Below are positions 55,342 through 63,877 of a DNA stretch of 64,000 nucleotides, one piece after another. Positions within the stretch are counted from its first letter, which is position 1. Each line of letters opens with the position of its first letter. Position numbers and translations under genes: made by a program. This DNA comes from Algoriphagus ratkowskyi. GTDB lineage: Bacteria; Bacteroidota; Bacteroidia; Cytophagales; Cyclobacteriaceae. The stretch is from contig NZ_MSSV01000009.1 of assembly GCF_002150505.1 (NCBI RefSeq), forward strand, positions 229,899 through 293,898. Reading direction: 5' to 3'. The notes beneath the pieces were generated by a model. It did not search any database. It was not told the DNA's origin and was given only the letters and a program-made list of their open reading frames with translations.

Positions 55342-56136
55342 TTAATTTATAAAATTACTGATGATATTGGCAGTTTCAGTAGGATGACTCATATGCGGAC
55401 AATGGCCATGAGCATTCAATACGGTTAGTGTATTATTGAAAGTATTTGCATGGATATATTCTCCTACTGTCAATGGCGCTATCATATCGTCAGAGCATTG
55501 AATAGTCAGGCTTTCTACAGGTATTAGAGGAAGGTCTTTCCGATTGTCTGACAAAAATGTAACCCGTGCAAATTGCTTCGCAATCCCGGGGTCAATTGAG
55601 CAAAAGCTATCTGTCAGTTCTTTTGTAAGTTGGTCCCCGTTTTTTGAATTCATTATAGAAGGAGCTAATGACCTAGCCCAGGTGATATAATCTTCTTCCA
55701 TTACCTCGAGTAAGTCATCTATAGTTTCTTGATCAAATCCTCCTGTGTAATCTCCCGAATTAATATAGCAGGGAGATGGTCCAACGAAAACAAGTTTCTC
55801 AAAAACCTCTGGTCTTTTAATAGAAGCTATTGCGCCTACCATGCAGCTTACCGAATGCCCAATAAATATCGCATTGCTCAATTCCAATGCATCACATACC
55901 TCCAGAAGATCACTTACATAGCCTTCCAATGAAGCGTATTTTTGAGAATCATAGGATGCTAAATCTGACTTTCCTGCTCCGATATAATCAAGCAAAACTA
56001 GTTTGTAATTTTCGCTGAAAAAAGGAATTAGATGCTTCCAAGCATTCTGATCGCATCCAAATCCATGAGCAAACACAAGAACTTTGCTACCTTCTCCGAG
56101 GACATTTACATTGTTTCTTTTCAGGATACTCGTCAT
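55342..56136 (-). CDS. RsbQ-like alpha/beta hydrolase
   Basis: 264-residue hydrolase of the RsbQ/KAI2/D14 group. Oxyanion region VFAHGFGCDQNAWKHL, nucleophile Ser95 in FIGHSVSCMVG, acid in IQCSDDMIAP, and His in NAHGHCPHMSHP. In Bacillus, RsbQ works with the PAS-phosphatase RsbP in energy-stress signalling. No such phosphatase is adjacent here, although a SpoIIE phosphatase is in the window at 16-17 kb. The downstream neighbour is the sigma-region-2-like mini protein, consistent with a small sensory unit. Confidence 0.9.
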   Translation of the reverse strand: MTSILKRNNVNVLGEGSKVLVFAHGFGCDQNAWKHLIPFFSENYKLVLLDYIGAGKSDLASYDSQKYASLEGYVSDLLEVCDALELSNAIFIGHSVSCMVGAIASIKRPEVFEKLVFVGPSPCYINSGDYTGGFDQETIDDLLEVMEEDYITWARSLAPSIMNSKNGDQLTKELTDSFCSIDPGIAKQFARVTFLSDNRKDLPLIPVESLTIQCSDDMIAPLTVGEYIHANTFNNTLTVLNAHGHCPHMSHPTETANIISNFIN

Positions 56137-56370
56137 AGATGTTTACTGTATTACTATTTGAAAACTTAATAATACATAAATACATCATGATAAGTCAAAT
56201 AAAAATTATTTGCTTTATTGAAATACTACTTCACTTACATAGATTTTACTTTCAGTGTAAAAGATCTTAAGCAAGAAAGATCATCTTCCTTGAATTTTTC
56301 CTTATAGTCTTAACATTGATCAAAATTTCAAGCTTTAATCTTAACAGAGGAAATTCATACATCACCTTAC

Positions 56371-57354
56371 CTATGCCAAGCTTTTGGAGCAGTAATACGG
56401 TTGAGTTTCAAATTGTGCTCCTAGTTGTTGAATGGATTCGTTAACATATTGCGCCGTAGCATGTTCAGAGCATTTTTCATTCCACCACATTCTTGTTGAA
56501 TAACTAATTTTTTCTAATTCAAGAGGATTGTCGAGTAATTGTGAAACTTTTTTTAATCCTTCTTCCCAAGTAGCTACTTGAATAATTGGAGAATCCTTAT
56601 AGAAGAAAGTATCCGGAAGTTTCTCTGAAACAATAACACAACCTGCTCTCATAGCTTCATAATGGCGAAAACACTCCGCTGAATAAAAACCCATTGGGCA
56701 CAATACGATTTTACTATTTGCAATCATTTTCCCATATTTTGCAGGAGTAATACCTTGCCTAAATCCATTTGTAAAGCGGATATGTGAATTGGGAAATCTA
56801 TTGTCAAAGTTCGATTTTATTGATACTACCAATTTTTTTATTACAGATAGTCTATTTAAAGTAGGTACCCTGATAGGTAAAAACATAGAGACTAAAGAGG
56901 AATAAAATTTAATTCTTGGATTATTCAAGTTCCCAATAAAAAATACAGAATTTTTTCTCGAATCAAGTGGCACAATAGGAAGCTGCGGCACTTCTCTTAC
57001 ACAGCCTAATGAAAAATTAAAAATATTGGCGGAAGCAATTGGATCATTATGCATATATGCCTTAAATATTGCGTAATAATTAGACGATAAATAATCAGGT
57101 AATGCTCCTGATTCATCGGACATAAAAATTAGAACTTTTTTCTTTTTTGACTTATAAACGGCACTTGATGGAATTACATTGGCATCGTGTGATGAAAGAA
57201 TAAAAAACAGGTAATCATTAAATTCTTCTTTCATTATTTTCGACAATGAAAGAAACACATTTTTTATAAAAACAGTCTCATTGAGGCACTCTAGCTTATT
57301 ATCTGAAGATTCATCAAAAAGAACATTATGCAGTCCTTCAATTATTTTTTTCAT
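56371..57354 (-). CDS. exostosin-like glycosyltransferase
   Basis: 327-residue soluble protein. The C-terminal half has the exostosin (GT47)-type donor-binding segment: KMIANSKIVLCPMGFYSAEC, then RHYEAMRAGCVIVSEKLPDTF. The N-terminal half (KVLIFMSDESGALPDYL) fits a GT-B fold. Family members transfer sugars in capsule or glycan synthesis. No other glycan genes adjoin it and its composition is AT-richer than its left neighbours, so lateral acquisition is plausible. It stands alone. Confidence 0.75.
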   Translation of the reverse strand: MKKIIEGLHNVLFDESSDNKLECLNETVFIKNVFLSLSKIMKEEFNDYLFFILSSHDANVIPSSAVYKSKKKKVLIFMSDESGALPDYLSSNYYAIFKAYMHNDPIASANIFNFSLGCVREVPQLPIVPLDSRKNSVFFIGNLNNPRIKFYSSLVSMFLPIRVPTLNRLSVIKKLVVSIKSNFDNRFPNSHIRFTNGFRQGITPAKYGKMIANSKIVLCPMGFYSAECFRHYEAMRAGCVIVSEKLPDTFFYKDSPIIQVATWEEGLKKVSQLLDNPLELEKISYSTRMWWNEKCSEHATAQYVNESIQQLGAQFETQPYYCSKSLA

Positions 57355-57524
57355 GAGGGTAAATTTAAAATTTCACTTAGTTTTTACAAAATCTGCAAGT
57401 GTACATCCCTACTAACTGAAATTCCATCAGAAATTAGAAGTTACTCTCTAAACATAAGCGTTTCGGATAGCTCTGAATATTTCCCGTGATGCACAATTCA
57501 AGCCAAGTAATAATGTGCTAAACA

Positions 57525-57636
57525 AAAAAGTGGCTGTCTTATACATAGGAATAGCCCCTGATTTATAAAAGTTGAGATTTGACTCGAATTATCCATTCTT
57601 AGACTTCTCATTTGAGTTTTGAGACAGCCGCTTTTT
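57525..57636. repeat. MITE-like 112-bp element with 15-bp terminal inverted repeats
   Basis: Ends AAAAAGTGGCTGTCT and AGACAGCCGCTTTTT are inverted copies with one mismatch. The interior of about 80 bases has no coding potential. Similar GGCTGTCTC ends are common in Bacteroidota insertion sequences. No clear target duplication is seen (AACAA left, AATAA right). Confidence 0.5.
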
Positions 57637-57689
57637 AATAAATATTAAGATTCTCAACATTCTCACTATTCAAAGAAGCTGAGAAGTAA

Positions 57690-58130
57690 TCTCCGCTCAT
57701 TCGAGTAATAATAGCCAAGCTGATGACATTTTGGACATTCTGCCTCATCAGTCTCACCAGATAAAAACTAGTCACAAACGGCTATACAGTCTTCTGCTTG
57801 AGCTGTCGGTAGAAGCCAAAAGATCCGTTTTGCAGCAAGAAGTTCCTCTTCACTATTCGTATGGTTCTTGGTAGAATCATAGATAAATGTGTCGCCAGTA
57901 TCGATCTCTACGATGTCATAGATCAGTACCATTTTCACAACTTTAAGTACGTCTATTGGCTTATCTGAATGCTCAGCCAAAACAATTGTCATCATCGCCA
58001 AATGCCAACTATGCTCTGCTTCATTTTCGGGTCTGTCACTAATGAACAACCGATACTTGTTCTGAATCTATTACAACTTGTCTATTTCTTTGATGAATGC
58101 TACTTGTTGAAATAGATTGGCTGGGTGCAT
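57690..58130 (-). pseudogene. HD-domain hydrolase (YfbR / 5'-nucleotidase-like), decayed
   Basis: The minus strand from ATG at 58130 reads FQQVAFIKEIDKL, then two adjacent stops (TAA TAG), then in the same frame IQNKYRLFISDRPENEAEHSWHLAMM and VLIYDIVEIDTGDTF. EAEHSWHL and YDIVEID are the HD metal motifs (the usual HD is degraded to YD). Another stop (TAG at 57768) interrupts the C-terminus, after which in-frame GETDEAE still resembles the family tail. At least three lesions show old decay. Intact homologues hydrolyse deoxynucleoside monophosphates. Confidence 0.75.
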
Positions 58131-58480
58131 TGTGTTGTGGGATTTTGAGGTGATTTTATTGATTGAGTGAAATCAGGATAATTAACTGTGATCACTATTT
58201 AAGAAAAATGAAAATATCTTAAATAGCGAGTCTTCTAATAAAGATTTTGATCAAAAAGTTAATTAAGAAAATCACATATTAAAGGCAAAAGATGAAGATA
58301 TAAACGCCTTTACTCAAAGTAGCCATTGGGAACCCAAGCAAAATTCAGCATCATTTACCTCCTGTCGCTGTTGAATAACATCTATTTTCTGCTTGATTAG
58401 AAAGTTAATCTGCTTCAATAAGATAATTGTTTGACAGTAAATCCTTCGGCTATTGAAGAGAGAGAGTAGATAAGTTAAAT
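58131..58480. other. gap between pseudogene and cassette array
   Basis: AT-rich, no intact frame and no additional copy of the hairpin site. It is the left (distal) boundary of the array. Confidence 0.4.
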
Positions 58481-58483
58481 GGT

Positions 58484-58606
58484 AACGTTTAGTATATGAA
58501 AAGTAGGCGATTTCGAAGCTCGAAACTTTCGGTTAAGCACAAAGTTTGACACGAGCCAAAAGCCTTGAATTTACTAATATTTCGCCTATTTTTTATATAC
58601 ATTGTT
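58484..58606 (-). repeat. attC-like hairpin site A (distal end of array)
   Basis: Plus-strand arms GTATATGAAAAGTAGGCGA and TCGCCTATTTTTTATATAC pair over 19 positions, including two G.T wobbles. The outer bases are AAC on the left and GTT on the right, loop about 70 bases. It follows the WG-repeat gene on the gene strand. The loop has CTTTCGGTTAAGCACAA, related to site D. Confidence 0.75.
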
Positions 58607-58639
58607 AGCAACTGGGTTTTATTCATTTTCCAATAAATA

Positions 58640-60391
58640 CTAAAACTTTTCGTCAATCAGTTTCTTGCTTACACTTGGTTCAATTACTTTTCCGTCTGTG
58701 TCCGTAGAAAAGTACTTTCCATTTTCTTTGACATAAATTGTGTCCAATGGTTCTTGTGTCAAATATGGCCATTCCCACAAAATCTGTTCGTATTTGATAG
58801 GATGGATTATTTTGTTATTCCAATCAACTGTTCCATAAAGTCCATCATTTTTTACTTTAATTAGTTTTGAGTTGTCTACAAAAATCTCATCATATTGGGT
58901 TGGAATTACGATTTCTCCATCTCTGCTTATCAATCCTTTTTTACCATTTTTAGTTACGAAATGCTCTTTTGGTCCGTATTCTACCCAATTAGATATTTCT
59001 TCGTATTCTATTGGGATGATTACGTTTTTATTTATATCAATAACACCAAATTGTTCGTTTTGCTGAACAATAAATCTTTCATTTTCATCATAAAATGCAG
59101 GTATTATATCTTGATAAGAAAATGAGATTATTTGATTACCATTTTTGTCAAACATTCCTGCTTTGTTTGACTTTTTAATTATGTAATAATCAAAAAATTT
59201 ACTCGAATAAATCTCATCATATTCTAAGGGTAGAATGATTTGTCCTTTATAATCTATTAAACCATACTTGCCATTTTGTTTTGCGTACGTTACTGACTTA
59301 CCATCAAAAGCCTTGATTTCTTGATATTGAAAAGGAATTTCTTTTATTCCTTTTTCCGAAACTGTTCCTGTCATTCCTGAACTGTTAGTCAATACAAAAT
59401 ATCTTTGATATGAATCTTCTGTTTTGTAGCTATCCCACTCGAATTCTTTAATGTCAAAATCTGTTATTGGATTTGCGTTACTATCTAAAAGTTGAATATT
59501 TTGACCTTTTTTTACAGCGAAAAGGTTAGATTCATTAGAATATTCAGTAGGATGCTCAATTAAGTCATATTTCAATGGAACTATGGTTTGTCCCAAAGTG
59601 TCTATAATTCCATATCTTCCATTTTGTGCTACAATTGCTAATTGATTTCGGAATGGTTCACCCACCCCATAAGCCCCAAAAGGTACAATCTCGTTAAACT
59701 CATTATTGATATATGCAACTTTACCGTCTTTTTCGACACGACATAAACCTTTTTGAAAATAAGTGTAGTTTCTATCATTGTAATATGATTCAGTTATTTT
59801 ATCGTATTTAAAGTCAGTCAATTGTTTGCCTGAGCAAGAAAAAAATGCCCATTTTCCGTTTTTCATTGCACAAACCAATGAATCGATTTTGTTGCTTCTA
59901 ACTTTCTCAAATTGGATAGGAATAACCTCATTGCCACTTTGGTCAATAAATCCGTATTTGCCATTTAACTTAGCACTTGCCAATCTGCATTTATAAAAGT
60001 GGCTTTCGTTTTCGTACTTAAACGGCACTACTACATTACCTTTTCTATCTAAATAACCGTATTTACCATTTTTCTTTGCTGGTGCAAGTCCGTGAGAAAA
60101 AACACTTAAATCATCATAGATGAATGGTATTATTGTGTCTTGTTTTATATTAATGTAGCCACTCTTTCCATTTGAATGGGCTAATATCATTCCTTCTTCA
60201 TCAATTGGATTGAGAAATTTGTATTTGTTTAGTGGTATTATGGTGTCTCCATTTTGATTCACAAATCCCCAAGATTTTTCTCCCATAACTCGATTGAAAC
60301 TTTGAGATTCAGTTACATTCAAGTCAGTGTTTTGCGGTTTGCAAGAAACAGCAACGAAGAGTAGAAATATTATGTTTAGAAATTTGTTCAT
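58640..60391 (-). CDS. WG repeat-containing lipoprotein (module 1)
   Basis: 583 residues with a lipoprotein leader (FLNIIFLLFVAVSC). The remainder is at least nine WG-type repeats of about 45 residues. Units read like NGKYGYLDRKGNVVVPFKYE, GKYGFIDQSGNEVIPIQFE and GLISRDGEIVIPTQYDEI, with Trp replaced by Tyr or Phe in many copies. WG repeats fold as beta-hairpin arrays and probably bind partners. No enzyme domain is present. Its start is 17 bases after the end of site B. AT-richer than chromosomal genes to the left. It is the distal cassette. Confidence 0.88.
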   Translation of the reverse strand: MNKFLNIIFLLFVAVSCKPQNTDLNVTESQSFNRVMGEKSWGFVNQNGDTIIPLNKYKFLNPIDEEGMILAHSNGKSGYINIKQDTIIPFIYDDLSVFSHGLAPAKKNGKYGYLDRKGNVVVPFKYENESHFYKCRLASAKLNGKYGFIDQSGNEVIPIQFEKVRSNKIDSLVCAMKNGKWAFFSCSGKQLTDFKYDKITESYYNDRNYTYFQKGLCRVEKDGKVAYINNEFNEIVPFGAYGVGEPFRNQLAIVAQNGRYGIIDTLGQTIVPLKYDLIEHPTEYSNESNLFAVKKGQNIQLLDSNANPITDFDIKEFEWDSYKTEDSYQRYFVLTNSSGMTGTVSEKGIKEIPFQYQEIKAFDGKSVTYAKQNGKYGLIDYKGQIILPLEYDEIYSSKFFDYYIIKKSNKAGMFDKNGNQIISFSYQDIIPAFYDENERFIVQQNEQFGVIDINKNVIIPIEYEEISNWVEYGPKEHFVTKNGKKGLISRDGEIVIPTQYDEIFVDNSKLIKVKNDGLYGTVDWNNKIIHPIKYEQILWEWPYLTQEPLDTIYVKENGKYFSTDTDGKVIEPSVSKKLIDEKF

Positions 60392-60413
60392 TAGTTGGTT
60401 TTGCCTTGTTGCT

Positions 60414-60536
60414 AACGTGATTCAGCTTGGAGACGGCGGGCATTTGGAACCGTTAACTTCCAACCTACTCCTAACTTCTTAAAGATACAAAACTTTCTAT
60501 TTACTCGGAACAGCCCGCTGTATCCAAGGTGATGTT
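60414..60536 (-). repeat. attC-like hairpin site B
   Basis: Plus-strand arms CTTGGAGACGGCGGGC and GCCCGCTGTATCCAAG pair over 16 positions with one G.T wobble and one G.A mismatch. AAC and GTT at the edges, 123 bases in total. Confidence 0.75.
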
Positions 60537-60635
60537 GGCACACGTTTATCTTTTCACAAAGTAGTTAAATGATCCTTTATGATATCTGTAAACATTATCA
60601 TCTCCTTTAGAAAGGATTACTATTTCTGAAAAAGC

Positions 60636-61013
60636 TTACTTCCCAAAATCACCTCCTACATTAAATTGAATTCTTACGGTATCATTTTCAACAAGTAAGC
60701 CTTTTGAACATCCAATTATCTTATTGTTTGTGGTATCGGCTAAAGAGAAATCTGAAACTTCACAATCAAAACTGGCATCTACTATTTTAAAACCCGGTTG
60801 CGATAAAAAGACTTTAATATTAATTTGTTCTCCAATTTCAACTGTGTCAGGTGATATTGATTGCATTAAAACAGGCTCGATTGTTTCTCCATGTCTGTTG
60901 GAATTATTCACATTCAATATTTGGTTTCCTTCTTGATATTGAATTTTATCAATATTTTTTTCTGCACATGATGCAAAAATTAATAAAGTGAAAATGATAA
61001 AGTAATTTTTCAT
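60636..61013 (-). CDS. hypothetical lipoprotein (module 2, second gene)
   Basis: 125 residues from ATG at 61013, chosen because it gives a clear lipobox (YFIIFTLLIFASC). The longer in-frame start adds a Lys-rich segment that delays the signal and overlaps the next gene. The mature part is beta-rich with PVLMQSISPDTVEIGEQI and FDCEVSDFSLADTTN, like an Ig-type or calycin-like small domain. Unknown family. It shares one cassette with the four-TM protein upstream (61-base gap). Confidence 0.7.
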   Translation of the reverse strand: MKNYFIIFTLLIFASCAEKNIDKIQYQEGNQILNVNNSNRHGETIEPVLMQSISPDTVEIGEQINIKVFLSQPGFKIVDASFDCEVSDFSLADTTNNKIIGCSKGLLVENDTVRIQFNVGGDFGK

Positions 61014-61074
61014 TTTTGATATAGCCTCAAATTCGCTAAGTGGCTTCCTAGATTTTTTTCTTTGATGTTTTATT

Positions 61075-61542
61075 TTATTCACTTTCAACTTTTAACTGGT
61101 GTTTTGACATAATCATTATTATGAAAAGAGCCATAACAATTCCTGCAAAATATATTGGTTCGGAATAAATGTATTCCCATTGTTCTATCAAGGACATTTT
61201 TCGGTTTTCATTATTAACCATCAAAGAATTTGAATAATCGAGCCTTTTGTAAACGCTAATAACCAAAAAAACTAAGGAAGTTAGTATTGGAACAATGAGT
61301 GAATAACGTCCTATTTTCAATCCTAACTTTTTTGAAGTTAAAAACCCCAAACCACCAATTATTACTGTAAGCCAAAACAGAAACTCAACAACAATTTCCC
61401 AATATGGTCGTGCATATCCAAAAGTTTCAGGATTAAGGCCCCCAGTTAATTCATAATTTAAAAGATGATATCCTGTTTTAACAGCAAAATAACCTCCTAT
61501 GAGGAGAAAAATTACTCCGATTAACTGGATTACTTTTTTCAT
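61075..61542 (-). CDS. four-TM hypothetical membrane protein (module 2, first gene)
   Basis: 155 residues with four hydrophobic helices (about 3-25, 50-70, 80-98, 128-146). Polar loops contain YELTGGLNPETFGYARPYW and NNENRKMSLIEQWEYIYSEP. No motif recognised. Its start is about 40 bases after the GTT of site C on the gene strand. Cassettes with two genes are rare in integrons, so the pair with the downstream lipoprotein may form one functional unit. Confidence 0.72.
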   Translation of the reverse strand: MKKVIQLIGVIFLLIGGYFAVKTGYHLLNYELTGGLNPETFGYARPYWEIVVEFLFWLTVIIGGLGFLTSKKLGLKIGRYSLIVPILTSLVFLVISVYKRLDYSNSLMVNNENRKMSLIEQWEYIYSEPIYFAGIVMALFIIMIMSKHQLKVESE

Positions 61543-61582
61543 TAAGTTTTTGAATGTGGAGTATCGTTTTTAAATGTGTGCC

Positions 61583-61706
61583 AACGTGTGGCTATATGAT
61601 AAGTTGGGCATTTTGAAACACCAACCTTTCAATTTACCACAATTATTATTTGATATTAAAATGCTCATATATAGTGCTTTCTGCCCAATTTATTATATAG
61701 CGTGTT
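61583..61706 (-). repeat. attC-like hairpin site C
   Basis: Plus-strand arms GCTATATGATAAGTTGGGCA and TGCCCAATTTATTATATAGC pair over 20 positions with two G.T wobbles, the longest inner stem of the array. Edges AAC and GTT, 124 bases. Confidence 0.8.
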
Positions 61707-61721
61707 GTAGTGCGTTTCGTT

Positions 61722-62477
61722 TTAATTCCACAATCTTAGTATGAAAGGTTTCAGTATTTCCAATTTTCCATTAACCTTTTCTAACGGGATTTTTGTTGGA
61801 CTGCTAAAATTCACTTTCTTATCTATTTCACTATTTCTGAATGACATTATTTTGGCGGAAATTATTTTACCAAAACTGGTCACCACACGAACTTTTGTTT
61901 CTGGGCAGTAGTATCCTTTTCGTCCTTCGTATTGTAATGCTTCTTCTTTAACTTCTTTTTTTAGTTCGTCTGATGATAACTCAACTTCAAAAGTTCTTTC
62001 AGGTGTCTCTGCAAACCTAACATTATAAGTTTTGTCGTTGTTTAAATAATACCAACAATTAACTTCTTCGGTAGTCGGCTTATATATATACGAGCCAATT
62101 CCTATTAACATAAATAGAGGGACTAAAAGAAATTTCTTAGTAAGGGTATCTATTAATTTAATCTCTGTTTTCGTTGAGAAAAGAAGTCCTGTGCTTAATA
62201 AAAAGGGAATAACACCGAATAACATTCTTCCGTAATTTCCTTCATCGAAGAATATAACAAACCCAATAGTTTCAGCACTTAATATAATCCAAAGACAAGC
62301 CGAAATAATAAAAATCAGGCTCGCTTTTTTATGTTTAGTAATTCCGGCAATAATGGCAATTACGGTTAATATAGTCAGGAAGGGAAAGTGAAGTCCAACG
62401 GAAAATAATTTAGTCCACGCAATTAGTAGTCCCCAAATCACTAACAAAATTGAAAGGATGTATTTAAGTATTCTCAT
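61722..62477 (-). CDS. membrane protein with C-terminal soluble domain (module 3)
   Basis: 251 residues. About five N-terminal helices (to residue 135) precede a soluble domain with WYYLNNDKTYNVRFAETPER, EVELSSDELKKEVKEEAL and YYCPETKVRVVTSFG. No family recognised. The start is 20 bases inside the GTT of site D on the gene strand and the stop 15 bases before site C, so the gene fills the cassette almost completely. Confidence 0.72.
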   Translation of the reverse strand: MRILKYILSILLVIWGLLIAWTKLFSVGLHFPFLTILTVIAIIAGITKHKKASLIFIISACLWIILSAETIGFVIFFDEGNYGRMLFGVIPFLLSTGLLFSTKTEIKLIDTLTKKFLLVPLFMLIGIGSYIYKPTTEEVNCWYYLNNDKTYNVRFAETPERTFEVELSSDELKKEVKEEALQYEGRKGYYCPETKVRVVTSFGKIISAKIMSFRNSEIDKKVNFSSPTKIPLEKVNGKLEILKPFILRLWN

Positions 62478-62497
62478 CGTTTTTTTTAATGCACTAC

Positions 62498-62683
62498 AAC
62501 GTTAAATATATGGCAAGTGGGGCAGAAAACAATCGATTACTTTCGGATTAGCCACAAGCCAAATCTTTTTATTTTGTTTTAATTTTTCTCTTTTAACACC
62601 AAATCAAAAGATTTGGCGACTTTGAAAATAGACAGCAACCTTTCGATTAAACACTAATCGCCCAATTTGCTATATATAGTGTT
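62498..62683 (-). repeat. attC-like hairpin site D with hairpin insertion
   Basis: Same inner stem as the other sites (TATATGGCAAGTGGGGC with GCCCAATTTGCTATATA, two G.T wobbles) and AAC/GTT edges, but 62-63 bases longer. The extra length is explained by an inserted hairpin with perfect 11-bp arms CCAAATCTTTT (62559-62569) and AAAAGATTTGG (62606-62616). Confidence 0.75.
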
Positions 62684-63269
62684 GTGAGCTGGCATTTTCA
62701 CACAGTTTATATTTTTCTTGCGTTTCGTTAGAGAATAGAATAGTAAGATGATCAGCCCAATAATAATTGTCAGATTCATTTTCTTTTATCTCAAGAGTGG
62801 CAATCCAAATTTTATTTTTATCGAATAATAATTCCCAAGTTTGGGGTAATTTAGTAATTGTGTCTTCTGATTTAACTATTCGGTCATTTTTATATTCAGT
62901 AGTAATTCCTTCGCTGATATCCCATAAAATTCCGATTCCAGATATTTTTTCTCCAATCAGTTTTTTCCAATTAAGGCTTTCCGAAACATTTATGATTTTA
63001 AACCCTTCTTTTTCTTTCTCTAATTTGTCAATAATAGTAAATCCTACACCATAACTGTAAAACTCGCTGTCCCACATTATTTGAATCAGCTTTCCGTTTT
63101 CCAATCGGAATATCACATTCATATCGACGGAATGAATATCCGTTGAGAATTCCCAAAATTCAGAATGGTCAGTTTCCCAATTAATTTCCTCATAGTAAAC
63201 TTCACGAACCTTTTGTCCGATTAACTCACTTTTTATTCTATCATAATATTTACTTTCTTTTTCGGTCAT
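62670..63269 (-). CDS. hypothetical cytosolic protein (module 4)
   Basis: 199 residues from ATG at 63269 (MTEKESKYYDRI). The longer frame starts with TTG inside site E and is rejected. Mixed alpha/beta sequence with KVREVYYEEINWETDHSEFW, VIFRLENGKLIQIMWDSEF and LFDKNKIWIATLEIKENESD. No family recognised. The last eight or so residues (NASSQHYI) and the TAG stop are encoded inside site D, so the recombination site supplies the C-terminus of the protein. Confidence 0.7.
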   Translation of the reverse strand: MTEKESKYYDRIKSELIGQKVREVYYEEINWETDHSEFWEFSTDIHSVDMNVIFRLENGKLIQIMWDSEFYSYGVGFTIIDKLEKEKEGFKIINVSESLNWKKLIGEKISGIGILWDISEGITTEYKNDRIVKSEDTITKLPQTWELLFDKNKIWIATLEIKENESDNYYWADHLTILFSNETQEKYKLCENASSQHYI

Positions 63270-63284
63270 TCTCTGCTGGCTCAC

Positions 63285-63408
63285 AACGGCCAAGGCTATG
63301 GCAAGTGCGGGATTTTGAAACCGAAACTATGTACGCCAGACCGAATGTTATTTAGTTGCAATATCTTCATATTTAAGCAGTCAGCCCGCATTTGCTATAA
63401 CTGATGTT
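63285..63408 (-). repeat. attC-like hairpin site E
   Basis: Plus-strand arms TATGGCAAGTGCGGG and CCCGCATTTGCTATA pair over 15 positions with two G.T wobbles. Edges AAC and GTT, 124 bases. The loop (CGCCAGACCGAATGTTATTT and following) is close to that of site F. Confidence 0.78.
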
Positions 63409-63430
63409 GTGCTTTCGTGCATTTTCATTT

Positions 63431-63859
63431 TCATTCATTTGGTCTCCATTCAAAATACTTATCTTTCAATGGATTCCATGTTCTCAGTCTATTTCCAAGT
63501 CTGTTCAATGAAGCTGGTTCTGATTCGATTTCAAATTTCGATTCGTGATGTGCAGAACCTGTTCCGTTGTTAGTCACTTCAATTTTCAAAGCAGAATATC
63601 CATTTGGTTCAAGGCAATAAGCTTCAATCAGGAGATAGTAATCCCATTTGTCCCCTTTTTCTCCAAGTTCATAAGTTGCTTTATCCTTAGTCGTTTTAGG
63701 GAATTCAACAAGGTTAGTCGCGAAATCTTGAAATTCGTCTGAGTAGCCATAAAATTCCAAAGTCGTTGAACAGATTTCGTTACTAAAGAATCCTTGGAAA
63801 TGAATGGTGTCATCTCCTGGGTCAATGTCGAGGACTCTTATTTTAATCTCAGATTTCAT
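63431..63859 (-). CDS. hypothetical protein (module 5)
   Basis: 142 residues from ATG at 63859. An in-frame GTG six codons earlier lies in the module end repeat and is rejected. Beta-rich with IKIRVLDIDPGDDTIHFQGF, CSTTLEFYGYSDEFQDFATN and KWDYYLLIEAYCLEPNGYS. The size and style resemble small immunity-type or stress proteins, but no family can be named. Bounded by sites E and F. Confidence 0.7.
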   Translation of the reverse strand: MKSEIKIRVLDIDPGDDTIHFQGFFSNEICSTTLEFYGYSDEFQDFATNLVEFPKTTKDKATYELGEKGDKWDYYLLIEAYCLEPNGYSALKIEVTNNGTGSAHHESKFEIESEPASLNRLGNRLRTWNPLKDKYFEWRPNE

Positions 63860-63877
63860 TTTTTTCGCATGAAGCAC

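Noticed and set aside
58481..58620. Hairpins of the array as ordinary terminators
   Set aside because: Loops of about 70-130 bases, no T run, constant AAC-GTT spacing and module-specific end pairs do not fit terminators.
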